Assembly: GCA_005784505.1 (NCBI GenBank)
Contig: VCAZ01000054.1
Location: forward strand, 1,274,501-1,338,500
Direction: 5' to 3'
Source: Bagarius yarrelli
Taxonomy: Eukaryota > Chordata > Actinopteri > Siluriformes > Sisoridae
DNA: 64,000 bases
In this document: piece after piece, positions 27,276-58,843 of the stretch
Numbering within the stretch: the first letter of the stretch is position 1
Layout of the letters: the number at the start of each line of letters is the position of its first letter
Position numbers and translations under genes: made by a program
Notes under the pieces: generated by a model
The model's input: the letters and a program-made list of their open reading frames with translations, nothing else
Databases searched by the model: none
What the model was told of the DNA's origin: nothing

Positions 27276-28548
27276 TATATAGAAGAAATTTAGAACCTTC
27301 TTTCTACCTTTTTCTCTATCTTTTCTTTATCTCTCTGTAATTATATGGTCAGTAAGGTCAGTATTATAAAGTATTATAGCGATCTTGGTCTACAAGACAT
27401 TCCTGCCTTTTCACAACTGCATGATCTGCTGAGGAATCTTCAATCTCATCTTCTTAGCGCTCACCTCCCACCCACATCAGAATACACAATGTTCCTGTCA
27501 TGAGGGGCCATGGTAGTCTAGTCTATCTGTCTGGCCCAGTGACAGACTTATTCATGTCTACAGGGGGATTTGATCAAACAGGGTTGATGGATGGTGTAAT
27601 AAGTGAGCACATGCATCCAAAAAAGTACCTCAACTCTGTGCTGGCTTATCTTAAATGACTTTGAGCTCCCGTCTGGCTAAACCTTATGTCGACACTGTCC
27701 TTGTCATCCAGCAGAGATTTTATAATCGCTTTGTCCGTGCAACACCACACATGCGTTTTGAAGAATGTTCCTAAAGAAGCCGATCTTGAACTTGCTTGGG
27801 TCAAATAAGTCTTTTTGGTAGAAGGTAGACTTGAATTATGGCACACGTTAAATCGCAGTTAAGCCGTCTCAGGTGCTAGAGGTTTATGTCGGTCATAAAT
27901 CGTGGCAATCTGTCCTATGCTAGTATGGAAAATGGACCACTGCATCATGGTCCTTTCTAACTTGCCCTCTAATCATATAACTCATGCAACAAGAAAACAC
28001 ATTAAGAAAAAAAAAGGTTACGTTCTCAGATTTTCACCTGGCATAATGTCCCTTTTGTTTTTTTTTACTCTACATTAAACTATTTCCTGCCCTTTTTCTT
28101 TCCTCTTGCTCATTCAAGAAGGCCACATGGTTTATAAAGTGTCTTTGGCAAAGGTTGGCCGGCAAGCTGCTGCTACATTCATGACCAAAAACAGAATTCG
28201 TCAGTCTGGCCAAGAATAAGACTTTTTCCCCCTTCCCTATTTAGTCAAGTGATGATATCTGGTGTTTTACGACATGCCTGTCATGACTACTGAAATTAAC
28301 GTTAAATTGTGAAAGCTGATCTGACGCTATGGGAAACATCAGATTCAAAACAATGCCTTAGAAAACAGAACTGTTTCTGTGCAAGGTGGTTTTAACATGA
28401 TAGGTCAGATGGTTCAAGCTACTTGACTCCCCGGCATTTTAGAGGCTGTTCAATTTAACGGATTTCTTTATGACAAGAGAGGGACTCTGGATTAAAAAGG
28501 TTTGTTTTTATTGAGCTTTGTGAATTTTTTCAAGCGTTTCTCCCTTAG

Positions 28549-28689
28549 AAAAAGAACACACAGTGGAGCAGGTGTTCTTGCACAACTATCCGACAGCCCA
28601 GAGGTGATACAGATAACCAGTGAAACAGAGCGATGGAAAAGAAGATACGAAGAAAGGGAGGATAGATCCACCAGCAGATTTATGACTCT
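28549..28689 (+). other. Weak candidate internal exon, unidentified
   Basis: An acceptor-like TTTCTCCCTTAG and a donor-like GTAAGG flank 141 nt that stay open in one frame, encoding a charged stretch including ETERWKRRYEERE. Length is a multiple of three. Its end phase does not fit direct splicing to the possible exon at 35,594. I do not recognise it and would not call a gene from it alone. Confidence 0.15.
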
Positions 28690-31093
28690 GTAAGGCTGCG
28701 GCAAGACAAGAGGCTGCTTTGGGGTCTGAAATAAAGCCTGAAGTGATAAAATCCAGCTTGGCAACCATCGACTACACTGTCCAGCCACAGACACACAAAA
28801 TTCATTTTAGGAAATGATCAAAATAATCGGGAATTTTTGTCACAGCCTACAGCACCTGTTTAGGGTTTTAGTGGAGCTGAAATATGTGAACAAGGGGCAA
28901 AAAAATCCCATTTTTCTTAACCCAGACATGCATATTTTTGTGTGCCGGCGGTTGGATTTTTGTGAAATCGGTTTCTCAGTGGTTACTAGAAGATGCATTG
29001 CTAGTGCGAAGCAGCAAAGTGGTAAAAACCCATTTGGATTCCCCGCAGTGATTTTTTATACATGCTGCTGCAACAAAGGAAGCCTGTGGCTTTCCCGAGA
29101 CAGAACATGTCGGCTTAGCACCATCGAAATCGAGCATGTGTGGTTCTTTTGTGTGTTGTATGTTTTTTGTGTGGTTTCTTTCTGCAAATATTTGAACACA
29201 AGCCTGAATCTTTGAGTATATGTGTGTGTTCCTGCAAACATTAAAATCTAATGCTGCTTTTAAGCGTGCCTCGCGATGTGTGTCAGCCTGCGTGATTACA
29301 CATTTTGGTTTGGTGTGTATGCATGTGTCCACGGGGCCTACCAATTAAATTAACTTGTCTTAGATGTGGTTGAGCTCAATGTGGGTAGAATGCAGACTTT
29401 GCAAACCCGGAGACAGTAGACCAGAGTTGCAAGTGTGCGAAGGGGGGACGTTTGCGTACCAGGGCGTTGACAAGAAGAGAGAAAATATCTCCACTGACCA
29501 CGGGAATGATCACACTCACACCACACCCTTGAGCAAGAGAGTGCTGAGAGTGGCCAGAGCAAACAGATTACGCAAAATCTTTCCTCCTGGTGTACCTCGA
29601 TTGTTTGCGTCCTGCAGGTGTGTGTTCCTGCGTGCTCACAAGTCCATTTCAGTTAATTACCCAGTGGGAAAAGCTTTCACCAGAATACACAGACGGATCA
29701 GCAAGATTGGCTTTTTCCACCCCCCACGCCTGCATTCCAAGAGCAGGAATAGTATTAAGAAACCAGATCAGCACAACCGCTGTAACCATCCTCTCTCTCC
29801 CTCTGTCTGTCTCCATCTATACATCTTTTCCCTTCCAAGTCAGCCAGCACCCCTACCCCCACGCCAGTCTCATTTCCCGCCCAAACACTCAAACCACAAC
29901 CCGTCTGGCTTTGCCACATACCGTTGTGAATTGCTATCCTTTGTAAAAAAAAAACAAAAAAACAAAAGAAACAAAAAAAAAACATTTAGTTGCTTTCAAC
30001 AAGCTCATCTCTCCCGTTTTCAGTGAATAAAAATGAAGGGAATTTTTCCCGAGTAGCCCACAAAAGGAGATCCACTTCATCATCCCTCTCTTATTCCACA
30101 CTTGAAAACTTTCATGCGCTGTTTACCGTCAAACATACTGCTTAGGACAGAGACCATAAATACAGTAAAAGGTGGGGTAGAATCTGCAGTATGTGCTTCC
30201 CTGTGTGGGAAAGTAAAAAATGTGAAAGATCCTAAACCTAATGCCCTGTGCTTTTTTCCGTTTGCTACAATTAGACTGCATGTAAACATTTCCCATCTGA
30301 GACAATTTGCTGCAGATGTCACCAGACCCCAGCAAGCGGTTCTTCCCACTCCACCAGCCAACATACAATAATTTATTATTTTGTTATTTACAAACAATAC
30401 TGTTGTAAGCAATTTAACTTCCAGACCATTTCATCAGATTGCATCAACTGTTGTTGTAAAGTCACAAAATTTCTAGAAAAATGTACTGTAAGGAAAACGC
30501 TAGAGATCCATATACAATTCTCAGAATAAATAATAATTCCATTCTCTTTATTTACTCGCTCTGTTATGGTTGACCAAGAACATGTAATCAGTTGCTGATT
30601 GTAACATAACAGCTGTGGCTTCCTTTCTAGCAAATCCGATTCCCACCCACCCGACGACTGCGCTATTCTGTATACATCGGTTGTACACGGTTGATAGCGT
30701 TGTGTTGAAAGAGTGGAATCTATCTCTTCCATCCAGATAGCAGTGAAATTTTATTATGGGATTCTAATTTACCAGATCTCAGTCACAAGTTGTGAGATTG
30801 AAGACCAGCAGCCAAGTAAAATTTCTAAGCAGCCAAGTTGCATGTTCTAATTAAGACCTCACCACCCCCTGGGAAAGATGCATCCTGTCTCTGGTGGAGT
30901 GTGTAGGTCTCTGGTAAAGATCTTCTATTCACACACTCAGACCTTTACGGAAACAAAGCCACAAAAAAAATAGTCTTGAGCCTGACTGGAGTTTTTGATG
31001 TATTGGTATCTAGGTTTCTTGATTTCAACTTCACACTTGGTTTTTCCCAAGAGGCACCTTGACCCTGTCCAGGATTAAGAAGTCATAAAATGG

Positions 31094-31262
31094 GAAGTGG
31101 TGGCTCAGTGGTTAAGATGTTGGGACTGCTGATTGGAAGATCAGCGGTTCAAGTCCTAAAACATTAGTCTGCCCTTAATGGGGCCCTGTGCAAGTCCCTC
31201 AACTGTTCAGTCGGATACAAATCTGAGATAGAAGGCAGAATGGCAAAAATTGAAATGTAATA
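31094..31262 (+). mobile_element. SINE copy
   Basis: AAGTGGTGGCTCAGTGGTTA and GCGGTTCAAGTCC resemble Pol III A and B boxes; the body is GGGGCCCTGTGCAAGTCCCT. Diverged tail. Confidence 0.65.
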
Positions 31263-32809
31263 AAAGTTTATCTTTTTTGTTTCTAAATTTGTAAGAATGA
31301 TTCCTTAAATTCTCTGGCAGTGAAAATAAAAAAAGCACATGTTGTCCAACTATAGACTGGATAACATAATAGATAAGTTCCTTGACAGACAAACTGAACC
31401 TCTCAAAACACAGACACACACACAGTGACTGGATGGTTCCCACTGCTTCCACATTTAGCTTGCAGGCAGCGACAGCGACACACGCAGTGTTCCAGTGTCG
31501 GCCAGCAGAGCCGCAGTATTTATAAAAACGGTGGGAAGAGAGTACAAGCTTCCCACATCGAACAGTCCAGAGGTCCATGCAGGCACTCTGTGTGTCCATG
31601 TGTGTGTGTTTTGACTATGGCCGCCAGAGTCTCACACAGCCACCTGAGCGGAAAATCAACTCTTTGAAATGAAGATATTTGCTTTGTCCTCGGCCGGCGT
31701 TATCAAACTGTTTACCAGTGGGTTTTTTCTGTGTGCTTGTGCTGGTGCATGATGAGATAGCACTGTGCTGTAGAGAAAATACACTCAGACACACACACAC
31801 ACACACACACGCCCACGTTGTTTCTGCAAAGTCACTTTGAAGCTCATGCATGCTCAGAACATGTGAGGTGAGAAGAAAGATGTTCCTCTGTAGATACACC
31901 ATAACCGGATTGTTGTTTAGTCTGGGGTGTGTCTAATTGTTTGTGTGTGTGTTTCATTGTTTGGGGTTTTGTGGCTATTAAGTGAGCTTCAGAGTTTATC
32001 GGTGACCGTTAGGGGGAAAGAACGGGAAAGGGGCTTTCTGATCAAGAGAAGCTTTTAATGTCATTTTAACCATAATTAGCAGACGTAGTACACAGTGAAA
32101 TGAGACAGTACTTAAGTATATTGGTTTGGGAGAATCTGTACTTTTATATGGGTTTTTATATTGCTGTCAACTTTTACATCACTTCATTGCCTAAATAAAA
32201 TATACAGGGTGTCCCATTAGTTTCCAATTTTATTTGGAAAACTATTTTAATTTATGTAATAATTTATTAATTAGTTTTATAATAATAATAATAATAATAA
32301 ATCAAATTTAACAAATTTTTAATGTAATAATTTTCACTTATTTATCATAAATAACACCTACATGACTACCATTGTTTTAAAAACCGATTTAATTGCATGT
32401 TCCATACATAAAAATGTTTTTCATACGAAAATGTTTATTTTGAAACGTATTTGTTGGTAAAAAAGACTTAGTGATGAGATTTTGAACGAATGTTTAATAT
32501 AACAATTAGTCGTCAACGACAGCAAATTCATAGAAATTGCCTGCACATTCAACGAGTCTTCGGGACCGAGTCGCTTGAGTCTATTTAAATTAAACAGTTA
32601 GTTGTTTAAATGAATTATTATTATTATTACTGTCTATAGAGCATTTTTTTTATTATTTTAGATTTTTGTATTTACTTGTAATTTTACTTAAAATACTTAA
32701 TTACTTTTAATATGAAAATACCTTTTGTACTTTGGTACGATAAACAATACAATCCTTTACTCAACTAATATTTTAAATGGTGACTTTATGGCAAAACAAC
32801 ATATACAAA

Positions 32810-32880
32810 AGTGCTGTCTCAGTGGTTAAGGTGTTAGACATGCTAACCGGAAGATTGTGGGTTTAATTCCCAGTACTAAA
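32810..32880 (+). mobile_element. SINE head fragment
   Basis: CTGTCTCAGTGGTTAAGGTG and GGGTTTAATTCCCAGTACTA correspond to the tRNA-like head; the body is lost. Confidence 0.5.
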
Positions 32881-34368
32881 TGACAAAAAGCCAAATAAAA
32901 CAAAAAGCAACACATGTCCTATCCTTATAAAAAAGGACAGTGTGAAACCTGATGTAAACAATGCAAAGAGACAAAAAAACCACTACAGAGACATACCAAA
33001 ATTAAAATAGCACTGACCAGAGGATGGGCTATATTATGATATTTAATTGGGTTTCAGTCATTGCAATTTATTGAAAAGATATTTTGCAATTCTTTTTAAC
33101 TGTTGTTAGTTTTTGCAGTTATTATTATTATTTGATTATTATAAGGAGTGCCAGAGACTACTTTTGATGAGATGCATGACTACATTTCGGTAAATGATTA
33201 CAGATTTTCGATGACTAGGAAAGATTTATTTTTTTTTTCCGACTGCGTAAAGAAATCGCACCTCAGCTTTCTTTTATGTGCACTCATCCGCAGCAACACA
33301 GTAGCTGAGAGGATTAAACCTGTCTCCAGATTAACCTGTGACCCGTCAACTACTGCCAGCTCTATTTCCTTTTACACACATGAATAAAAGAAACCGTTGC
33401 GTTGTGTGATTAAGAGGCGTAGTTGTTAACCCTTTGATGTTACATGACATCAGACAGAGTTTATTTATTTTTAATAAGAGCCGATCATTTGTAGCATCAT
33501 TAGGAAAACCGGCTGTGAATAATGCAACAATTTTAATCAGATTTAATCTAAAACTGTATATTTCGTCATTGAAATATGGTTTATTCAAATTTCTTTATAT
33601 GATACTGCGGTTAACGCAACAGTAAACTAATGATGTAAAGTCTGACACAAAGCAATCGGAGTATCATGAGGCGTAAAATTGCCTGTGGTGTAAACATGTC
33701 TTAAAAAGGACACTATTTTATATATTCTTTAATTAATTATTGTCTCATTAGTGTTTTTTATATTCAAACGCAGCTTTAAAATGTTGTTGTTATTGGTGTT
33801 TTTTTAGCATGAAAATCAGAAACATGAAAAAAATGTCTAAATACTAATAAATTGTTTAAGCACACACGCATACACAATACACACATTTCAGATCTTTGCA
33901 TTTAAAGCTGCATTAAGGAGTTTAAACTCATGATTTAGATTTTGCCGAATAAGTTGCTACAGCACCAGGACACCATGAGCATGGTTTCTCCTCTACTGCC
34001 TTAAAAACTTTTTTGATTTAATATTTCCCATACAGCAACTTTTTATTTTTAACAAAGTTACATACTGCAGCTTTAATTAGCTGTAAAAGATCTAAGGGTT
34101 TGGCTGCTCGGTGCATGGTTTGGTGCTGGCTCGACACGCTCTCGAATCCGCCTCTGCTTATATATAGACTCCAACTTTATTAGTGCTTTTCCACCTCACA
34201 TCACACGCGCTGCTTTGTTGTGCTTTCCGCGCGGCTTTTTTTTTACGAGCCTCTCTATAGTTTTTCATGTATGTATTTCTTCTTATCTCGCCCCCTTGTT
34301 TTGGTTTGGCAGCCACACAGGAACTCATTTGCATGTTGAGGTTTCCGTAAAATGGAATCACTTAGAAG

Positions 34369-34370
<2 letters not shown>

Positions 34371-34400
<30 letters not shown>
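34371..34400 (+). repeat. (CA)n microsatellite
   Basis: Fifteen uninterrupted CA units. Confidence 0.95.
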
Positions 34401-34401
<1 letters not shown>

Positions 34402-35298
34402 CAGCATAGTTTACTAGATGTTACGAAGCACAGCAATCACTGGGACTAAATGACTCTGATTTTTGTTCTATCAGTAAGCTAGTCAGCGGCTAAAAGTGGC
34501 GTGTATGTGTGTTCCCATTTCCTTTGTTATGGTTCAGGTGCTGTTGTCACTCTGTCGTTCACAGCAGGCAGCAGAAACGTCTGTCAGAATCAGACACACT
34601 CCATAGGATCAAGCCCCTAACCCTGTGGTTCTGCCCAGCGCATATACACACACCCCAAAAAGAGAGAACACTTAACCCCCTGGGAGGAGTCTCAGTCCTC
34701 CCACCTGCGCACTTGGTGCCTCCGGGTCCAGAGAGATAGAGATATAGAGAGGGACGAACCAAAGCACAGCATTTCCCCAACTGCATTGACTTATAGTCCG
34801 TCTTAATCGGTTAAATTCAATGTTCATCTCAATGTTATCTCTCACCTCTAAACCCAGCCATGGTTCAGCACCTGATAACACACACCACTTACTGTTGTCC
34901 TTCACACACCTTTATTATAAACAGCAAGAGCAACTTGTCTAAAATCGTTAACCAAAAAAAACCTTTTAAAATCTACAATAAACTTACATTAAATTGAATA
35001 AAAATGTTTTAGTAAAAACTTTTAAGCCAATTTTTTACACCATTCTAGTTCCTACAGTATTGGGTTATTTTTTTTGTTTGTTTTTAATGCGTTTTTTTTT
35101 TTTCTTGTTTTCAAAAACTGCATTAATCTTCATTGGAAATTTTTACATGATTAGAAATATGTTATTGTTTATATATTATTGAAAATGTTTTACGTTAAAA
35201 ATGTGTATAAAACAATGCTATCTGAATAGCAAAATGATAAAAAAGATGAGATTCATAAATAAAAAAAAAAGAGAAAACATACATGATACGTTAGAAAT

Positions 35299-35548
35299 GA
35301 TTCACAATTAATTAGAGATGATTCATAATACAATAAAAAGGATTCACAATTAATTAAAAATGATACATAATAGAATAAAAATAATTTACAATCGATTAGA
35401 AATGATTCATAATGCATTAAAAATGATTCACAATTCATTAGAGATGAATCATAATTCAATAAAATAATTCACAATTTATAAGATATGATTCATAATACAA
35501 TAAAATGATTCACAATTCATTAGACATGATTCATAATACAGTAAAAAT
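35299..35548 (+). repeat. 42-bp minisatellite made of paired 21-bp units
   Basis: About six copies alternate GATTCACAATTAATTAGAGAT and GATTCATAATACAATAAAAAT-like halves. It ends 45 bp before the possible exon at 35,594. A - strand open frame through it is only the translated repeat. Confidence 0.88.
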
Positions 35549-35593
35549 GATTTTCAACATTCTCTAAAATGTGTTTTTTTTTTTGTCATACAG

Positions 35594-35802
35594 TTTCATC
35601 TAAAGAAAAAAAAGAGAAGGAATCCGAAAAGAGGGACTCAAAAGAGCCAAACAGGGAGAAAGACTCAAAAAGGGAGTCGAAAAAAGAATTGAACAGAGAG
35701 AACGACTCTGCACTGGAGCCTGAGAAAGAGAAAGTATCCAGGGTCACCAAAAAGCCCTCAGTCAAAGTCAAAGAAAAGAAAAAAGAAGTGGGGGATGGCT
35801 AA
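35594..35802 (+). CDS. Possible terminal exon of an unidentified gene, lysine/glutamate-rich C-terminus
   Basis: A poly-T tract and ATACAG acceptor precede a 209-nt open frame that ends in TAA. It starts with two bases completing a codon, then 67 residues dominated by K, E, R, S and D (for example SSKEKKEKESEKRDSKEP and VTKKPSVKVKEKKK). It has mixed codons rather than a simple repeat. No start codon is present, so it would be a 3' exon of a gene lying to the left on the same strand as bmper. I do not recognise the protein. An A/G-rich noncoding stretch could also stay open by chance. Confidence 0.4.
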
Positions 35803-38044
35803 CTAAATGCAACACACACACACACACACACAATTATTTTTGGTGGCTTTTCCCAAGCACTGCACTAAAACCTCATTTAGGAGACATGTAAAACCAAGTG
35901 TCGCTATTTGTAAGCGCTGTTGTTTGGATAAGACCACAGCGACTGTCGCCTGTTTCATCATCATCATCCTCATCGCAGTGGCAGAGATGCGAGAGTGCTA
36001 CAGCATGAAGCTTCCTTCAAGTCAAGGAAACAGGAGAAAGTGGGAACCTTTCTGTTAAAACGGGGTTTTTTTTAGAGACTGTGTTTTGGGGAATGCAGGC
36101 TGAAGCCCACAGTGCTAACCAAGCCACCCACACAGGGCCAGCGTGACGTCTAACTCTAACCCCACTCTGTCTCTCTCTCTCTCTCTCTCTTTCTCTCTGA
36201 CTCTCTCGCCCCCTCACGGACAACACACCCTAACAAGCCACCTTCCAAACTCTAAAAATAACCTGAGGCGAGCCACAGACGAGTACAGCGAGGCCATCTC
36301 CCACTCTCTAATTCTCTCTGCTCTCACTTTCTCTCTCCTCTCTCTTGTCCACCACATACCGAACCACTTTCCAACACACTTATGTATCTTCTGTGTCTCC
36401 TGCTTTGTCTCTTAATATTTGTCACACATTCAAACACACTTGCTGCAGCTGTGTATTGCTCAGTCCAGACTCTAGACATTGTAGTCAGCATATTTGCTGC
36501 AACAACAGTTCCACGCCAGAGTCTGGCGGCTTTCACGCGTCTGTCATATTCATTTAATATCGAGTCGAGTCTGATTTTGGTTCTCTGGTTTAGAGAGTTT
36601 CGAGCCTGACTGATACAGAGTATACGAGTTTAACGTTAATTACATTTCTGTTACAGCAGTGATGCAGTTACTCCAGCTACAACTCAAGTCATAGGTTTAT
36701 ATCCATGTTTTTTCTAATATATTACAACTCTTCCCCATGGCTGACACAAGGTATAACACAACTCTAACAACAAACTCATCTAAAAACATGTTATTTAATA
36801 AAAATACTACAATGTGTAATCATTTATAGAGAAAGCGCTAATTAAATAATTAATAAACATTTAATACAGCAACAGTCTAAAGTAAAGCTTTACAGTCTCC
36901 AGGATGATCAACTTTGTGCATTCCGGTTTCTTAATACATTTTTATGCCGTTGTTTTAATTTTGTTTTTGATTTGAACTCTCTGTAGCTGCTTAAATGTAC
37001 TTGACAGCAGGAACGCATTTGTTTATAATATCCATAATATAAACACTAACACTAACAGCATGTATTTTTTTTAAAATGCAAGATTTCAATTATTAGCAAA
37101 TTGCTATGATATAAAAAAATGTAATCGAAGCTCCTGGTGATAATAATAGGTCCGCTTTGTGATTTTATAATTTTTTTCCCACTTAACACAGACAGCAAAG
37201 CGAAACAAGTTCAGAAACATTTTCTCTTATTCATAGGCGGTCCCTTTAACTTTAGCTTATTCTTTATAATCTAACAATCAGGCCCCAATTCTTATACTTT
37301 AAACCCTTTTCTTCTTCATCCCTGTGTTGTTATTTAATATCCAGTGTGTATGTCTGTAGTGTGTCAGTGTGTAGTGCATAGACTCCTTATACAGCAAGCT
37401 CAAGGATGGATAAAGAAACTCGGGTTCAGCTAAACAGTCTAGTGATCCATTGAAACCTACAGCTGATAAACATCGTTTTCCAGTATTTTCAAATAATCAC
37501 TGAACTGTTATACAAAATTACAAACACTTCCACATATAACACAAATGTTTTAAACCAAAACACTTCTGTACTTTAAAGAAGAATCCGGGGACTCGGTAGC
37601 AGAGGTGTAAATTAGTGCCAGAGTCTTTTTTTAGAGTAAGGCCAAGAATAAAAGTGTCCAGCTTTTCGGATTCAGCTTTTGTATTATTTTTATAGCAGCT
37701 TTCGGTGGCCAAGTGGAGTAGATCACTGTGTGTTTTATAGTTCTTATTGCTACATGTTCTGTGCTTGTGAACTGTTCATTCAGTGTGTGGAGGACAGCGG
37801 AAATGGGTTGCCATGGCAGGATTTTATAAAACAGACCCACCTCAGAGAGCCTATGGGTTCCTGGAATACCTCCAGCAAACAGTTGTCTTGTTATAATTCG
37901 CTTATCTGTTCTTAGAAACATAATAAAGAAATAAAATACTGAGTTCTGTTTGGGGTTTTTTTTGGACAAAGAAAATACTGGACAATGTGAGATATTTGCC
38001 TTTTATAGGCTTTCTTTACAACTGGGGTGAGCAAAAAGTAGCTC

Positions 38045-38444
38045 ACTCACTCTCTCTTTCTTTTTTACTCTCTCTCTCTCTCTCTCCTTTTTCCTCTCTC
38101 CTTCTCTTTCTTTCTCCCTCTAACTCTCTCTTTCTCTCTTTTCCTTCCCCCCTCTCTCCCTTTATCTCTCTCTCTCCTGTTGCCCCCATTTTCTCTCTAC
38201 CTTCCTCTCTCTCCCTTTCTCTTTCTCACTTTGTCTCTCTCTCTGTCTTTCCTACCCCACTCTCTCTCTCGCTTTCTCTCCCTTTCTCTCTCTCTGACTC
38301 TCCTTCTCTCTCTCTCTCTCCCTTTCTCTCTTTTTCTTTCTTTCCCTTTCTCCCCTCTCTCTCTGTTTATCCCCCCTCTCTCTTTCTGCCTTTATCTCTT
38401 TCGCTCTCTCCATTTATCTTCCCCTCTCTTTCCTTTTCTCGTTC

Positions 38445-38509
<65 letters not shown>
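38045..38509 (+). repeat. Long CT-rich (polypyrimidine) tract upstream of bmper
   Basis: About 465 bases are almost entirely C and T on the + strand, ending in an uninterrupted (CT)n of about 60 bases. It lies roughly 1.5 kb before the CpG-rich promoter block. The open frames through it are artefacts. Confidence 0.9.
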
Positions 38510-38512
<3 letters not shown>

Positions 38513-38792
38513 ATAACCATATCATGTCTGGTTATCTTATAATTGTTTAAAAGCCGAAATCAGGTTAAATCCTTTCTTTTTAAAAAAATATTTGTTAAAA
38601 ACTTTTAAAAAAAAGTTTTTTAGTTCCGACTGCGGGGAGAATTTTATGGTAAATAAATAAAAACATGCTGCATTATTCGTTCTCATCCTACCTGATCCCG
38701 CAGCGGGTCACGGGTCGCGCGCTTCTGTCCTTCCGACAGCTGACCGTGCGGAGTCTAAGAGTCTGCCGCCGCTTACGAGTGTGACCAGCTGA

Positions 38793-38829
<37 letters not shown>
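38793..38829 (+). repeat. (CA)n microsatellite upstream of bmper promoter
   Basis: Eighteen CA units followed by CATCATCATCACCACCAC. Confidence 0.95.
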
Positions 38830-38830
<1 letters not shown>

Positions 38831-39963
38831 CATCATCACCACCACGAATACACACCAACAATATGTGAGATCTACTGTATATAAGTATTAAAAGATTTTA
38901 TCGAAAGCAATTATTTCAAGTTTTCTTTGGCGCCATCTAGAGGCTGAGTTTACTGTAGTCACCTCTTTCAGTCGCTGGTGATTTTAGATTTAATGTTTGG
39001 CAATAAAAATAAGTTTCCCGGATACAGCAATAAAAAAATCGGGTTGAGTTATTGATATTTATATTTTGGTATGATTTATTTATCTATATTACTATTAACT
39101 ATAAATCTGTTCAGGTACCAGGGTAGTGGAATGATCTCTCTATAGATCTGTGTCACTGGCTGTTTTATGGAGACGACTGAACACCTCTTTCTTTAATAGC
39201 TAAATATTTTCTTTAATTGCACTTGATATTTAATTTTTTTTTAAATGTGTGACCTTTTTTTAAAATGACTGACTGACTAAAAATGGTGTGAATGTACATG
39301 TGATTGTATTTATTGTGTGATCCAGTGGCTTGTTTGGATCTTCGAATTGTTGCAATAGTTGACTCGATTGATTCAGTCGGTCACGCGCGGTTGTTTGCAT
39401 AACAGAAAAAAATGAGTGGAAGGTAAAGTAGCCTTTGGTCTTTTGCATGAATTTTCAGTGTAATGTTTAATTCACGCCGCAGCTGATTGGCCCCCCGTCA
39501 CCCCCCACCTACCCACCCACAGCCCAGGCGCGTGAACTGCTGCTCCTTTTGCAACCTGGTTAGCAGTAAGAGGAGATGAGATAGGAAAACAGGCGGAAAC
39601 AGACTCCCCTCCCTGTTCAGACGTGACGGTGTTTATTACAGAGCCGCGCGCAGACCTACGGCCACCGACACCACCGACAGAACAAAACAGATTGGAATGA
39701 TGAGCATGATAAACCGCTGGGCTGCGCTTTAAATATCAGTGCGCGTGGGGGGCTGATCTGGTGGCGCTCAGGAGGAGGTTCCTGCGTCGCGGTAACGTTT
39801 AACTGGAGGCGCGGACTTTCTATTAATTCCCCACAGTGCAGTGCGGTGTAGCTCAGTGCGCGCGCCGGGAGCGTCGGAGGCGCGTCAGGTTCAAAACATT
39901 TCCCTTACGCACAAATCAAGGGCTTTTTTGGGCGCGTGGTAAGCATCAGGATATCCAACCGCG

Positions 39964-40132
39964 ATGTTTCTCAGCATCTTTACAAGCCATCAGAGGACAT
40001 ACTGAACACTGACTGAAGGAGCCAGAATGAGGACAGTCGCGTGCGCAGTCGCTCTGTGATTTTTGATTTTCTTTAAAGGAAATGAAGACGCACGAGACCG
40101 AAAGCTTTTCCAGATTCCCGTTTTTACTCTGA
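39964..40132 (+). promoter_or_regulatory. Three short upstream ORFs before the bmper start
   Basis: Successive ATG-stop pairs precede the bmper ATG: 39964-40005 (13 codons plus stop), 40027-40059 (10 plus stop) and 40082-40132 (16 plus stop). All terminate before 40183. If transcription starts upstream of them, they would dampen translation. Whether they are in the mRNA is unknown. Confidence 0.4.
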
Positions 40133-40182
40133 CCGGAATTTAACGTTTGGATTTTTTTTGTCACACTCGGGACTAAGAGGTG

Positions 40183-58843
<18,661 letters not shown>

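Larger units (their letters stand above)
15511..28548. other. Gene-free intergenic region
   Basis: Unique sequence broken by microsatellites (TG near 16,090 and 16,980; CA near 16,469 and 17,180; TG at 17,695-17,722; GA at 19,020-19,043), SINEs and Tc1 scraps. Non-repetitive, less AT-rich islands lie at about 18,780-18,900, 21,600-21,790, 22,790-23,060 and 26,380-26,620. No real gene is recognised on either strand. Confidence 0.6.
28690..35298. other. Gene-free intergenic region
   Basis: The longest open frame here (29,364-30,026, + strand) has no domain, mixed composition and no codon-like pattern; I treat it as chance. Two SINEs and a CA array are listed separately. The stretch at 32,205-32,580 begins with ACAGGGTGTCCCATTAGTTT, which resembles a transposon end, but no partner end was found. 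Confidence 0.55.
35803..39479. other. Intergenic region between the KE-rich stretch and bmper promoter
   Basis: Begins with a CA repeat (35,812-35,832), then AT-rich sequence with CT-rich patches near 36,168-36,200 and 36,300-36,345. If the exon at 35,594 is real, its 3' UTR starts here; an AATAAA occurs near 36,790. No coding sequence is seen. Confidence 0.5.

Noticed and set aside
29364..30026. 220-codon open frame on the + strand
   Set aside because: No recognisable domain, mixed pattern, overlapping open frames in other phases and no splice-supported context; chance in AG/C-rich sequence.
32205..32580. ACAGGGTGTCCCATTAG end suggesting a mariner-type element
   Set aside because: No matching inverted end and no transposase trace found within the following few hundred bases.
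35253..35459. Repetitive peptide frame on the - strand (NCESFL repeats)
   Set aside because: It is the translated minisatellite at 35,299-35,548.
37987..38550. 187-codon open frame rich in S and L
   Set aside because: It is a translation of the CT-rich tract; such tracts lack stop codons in these frames.
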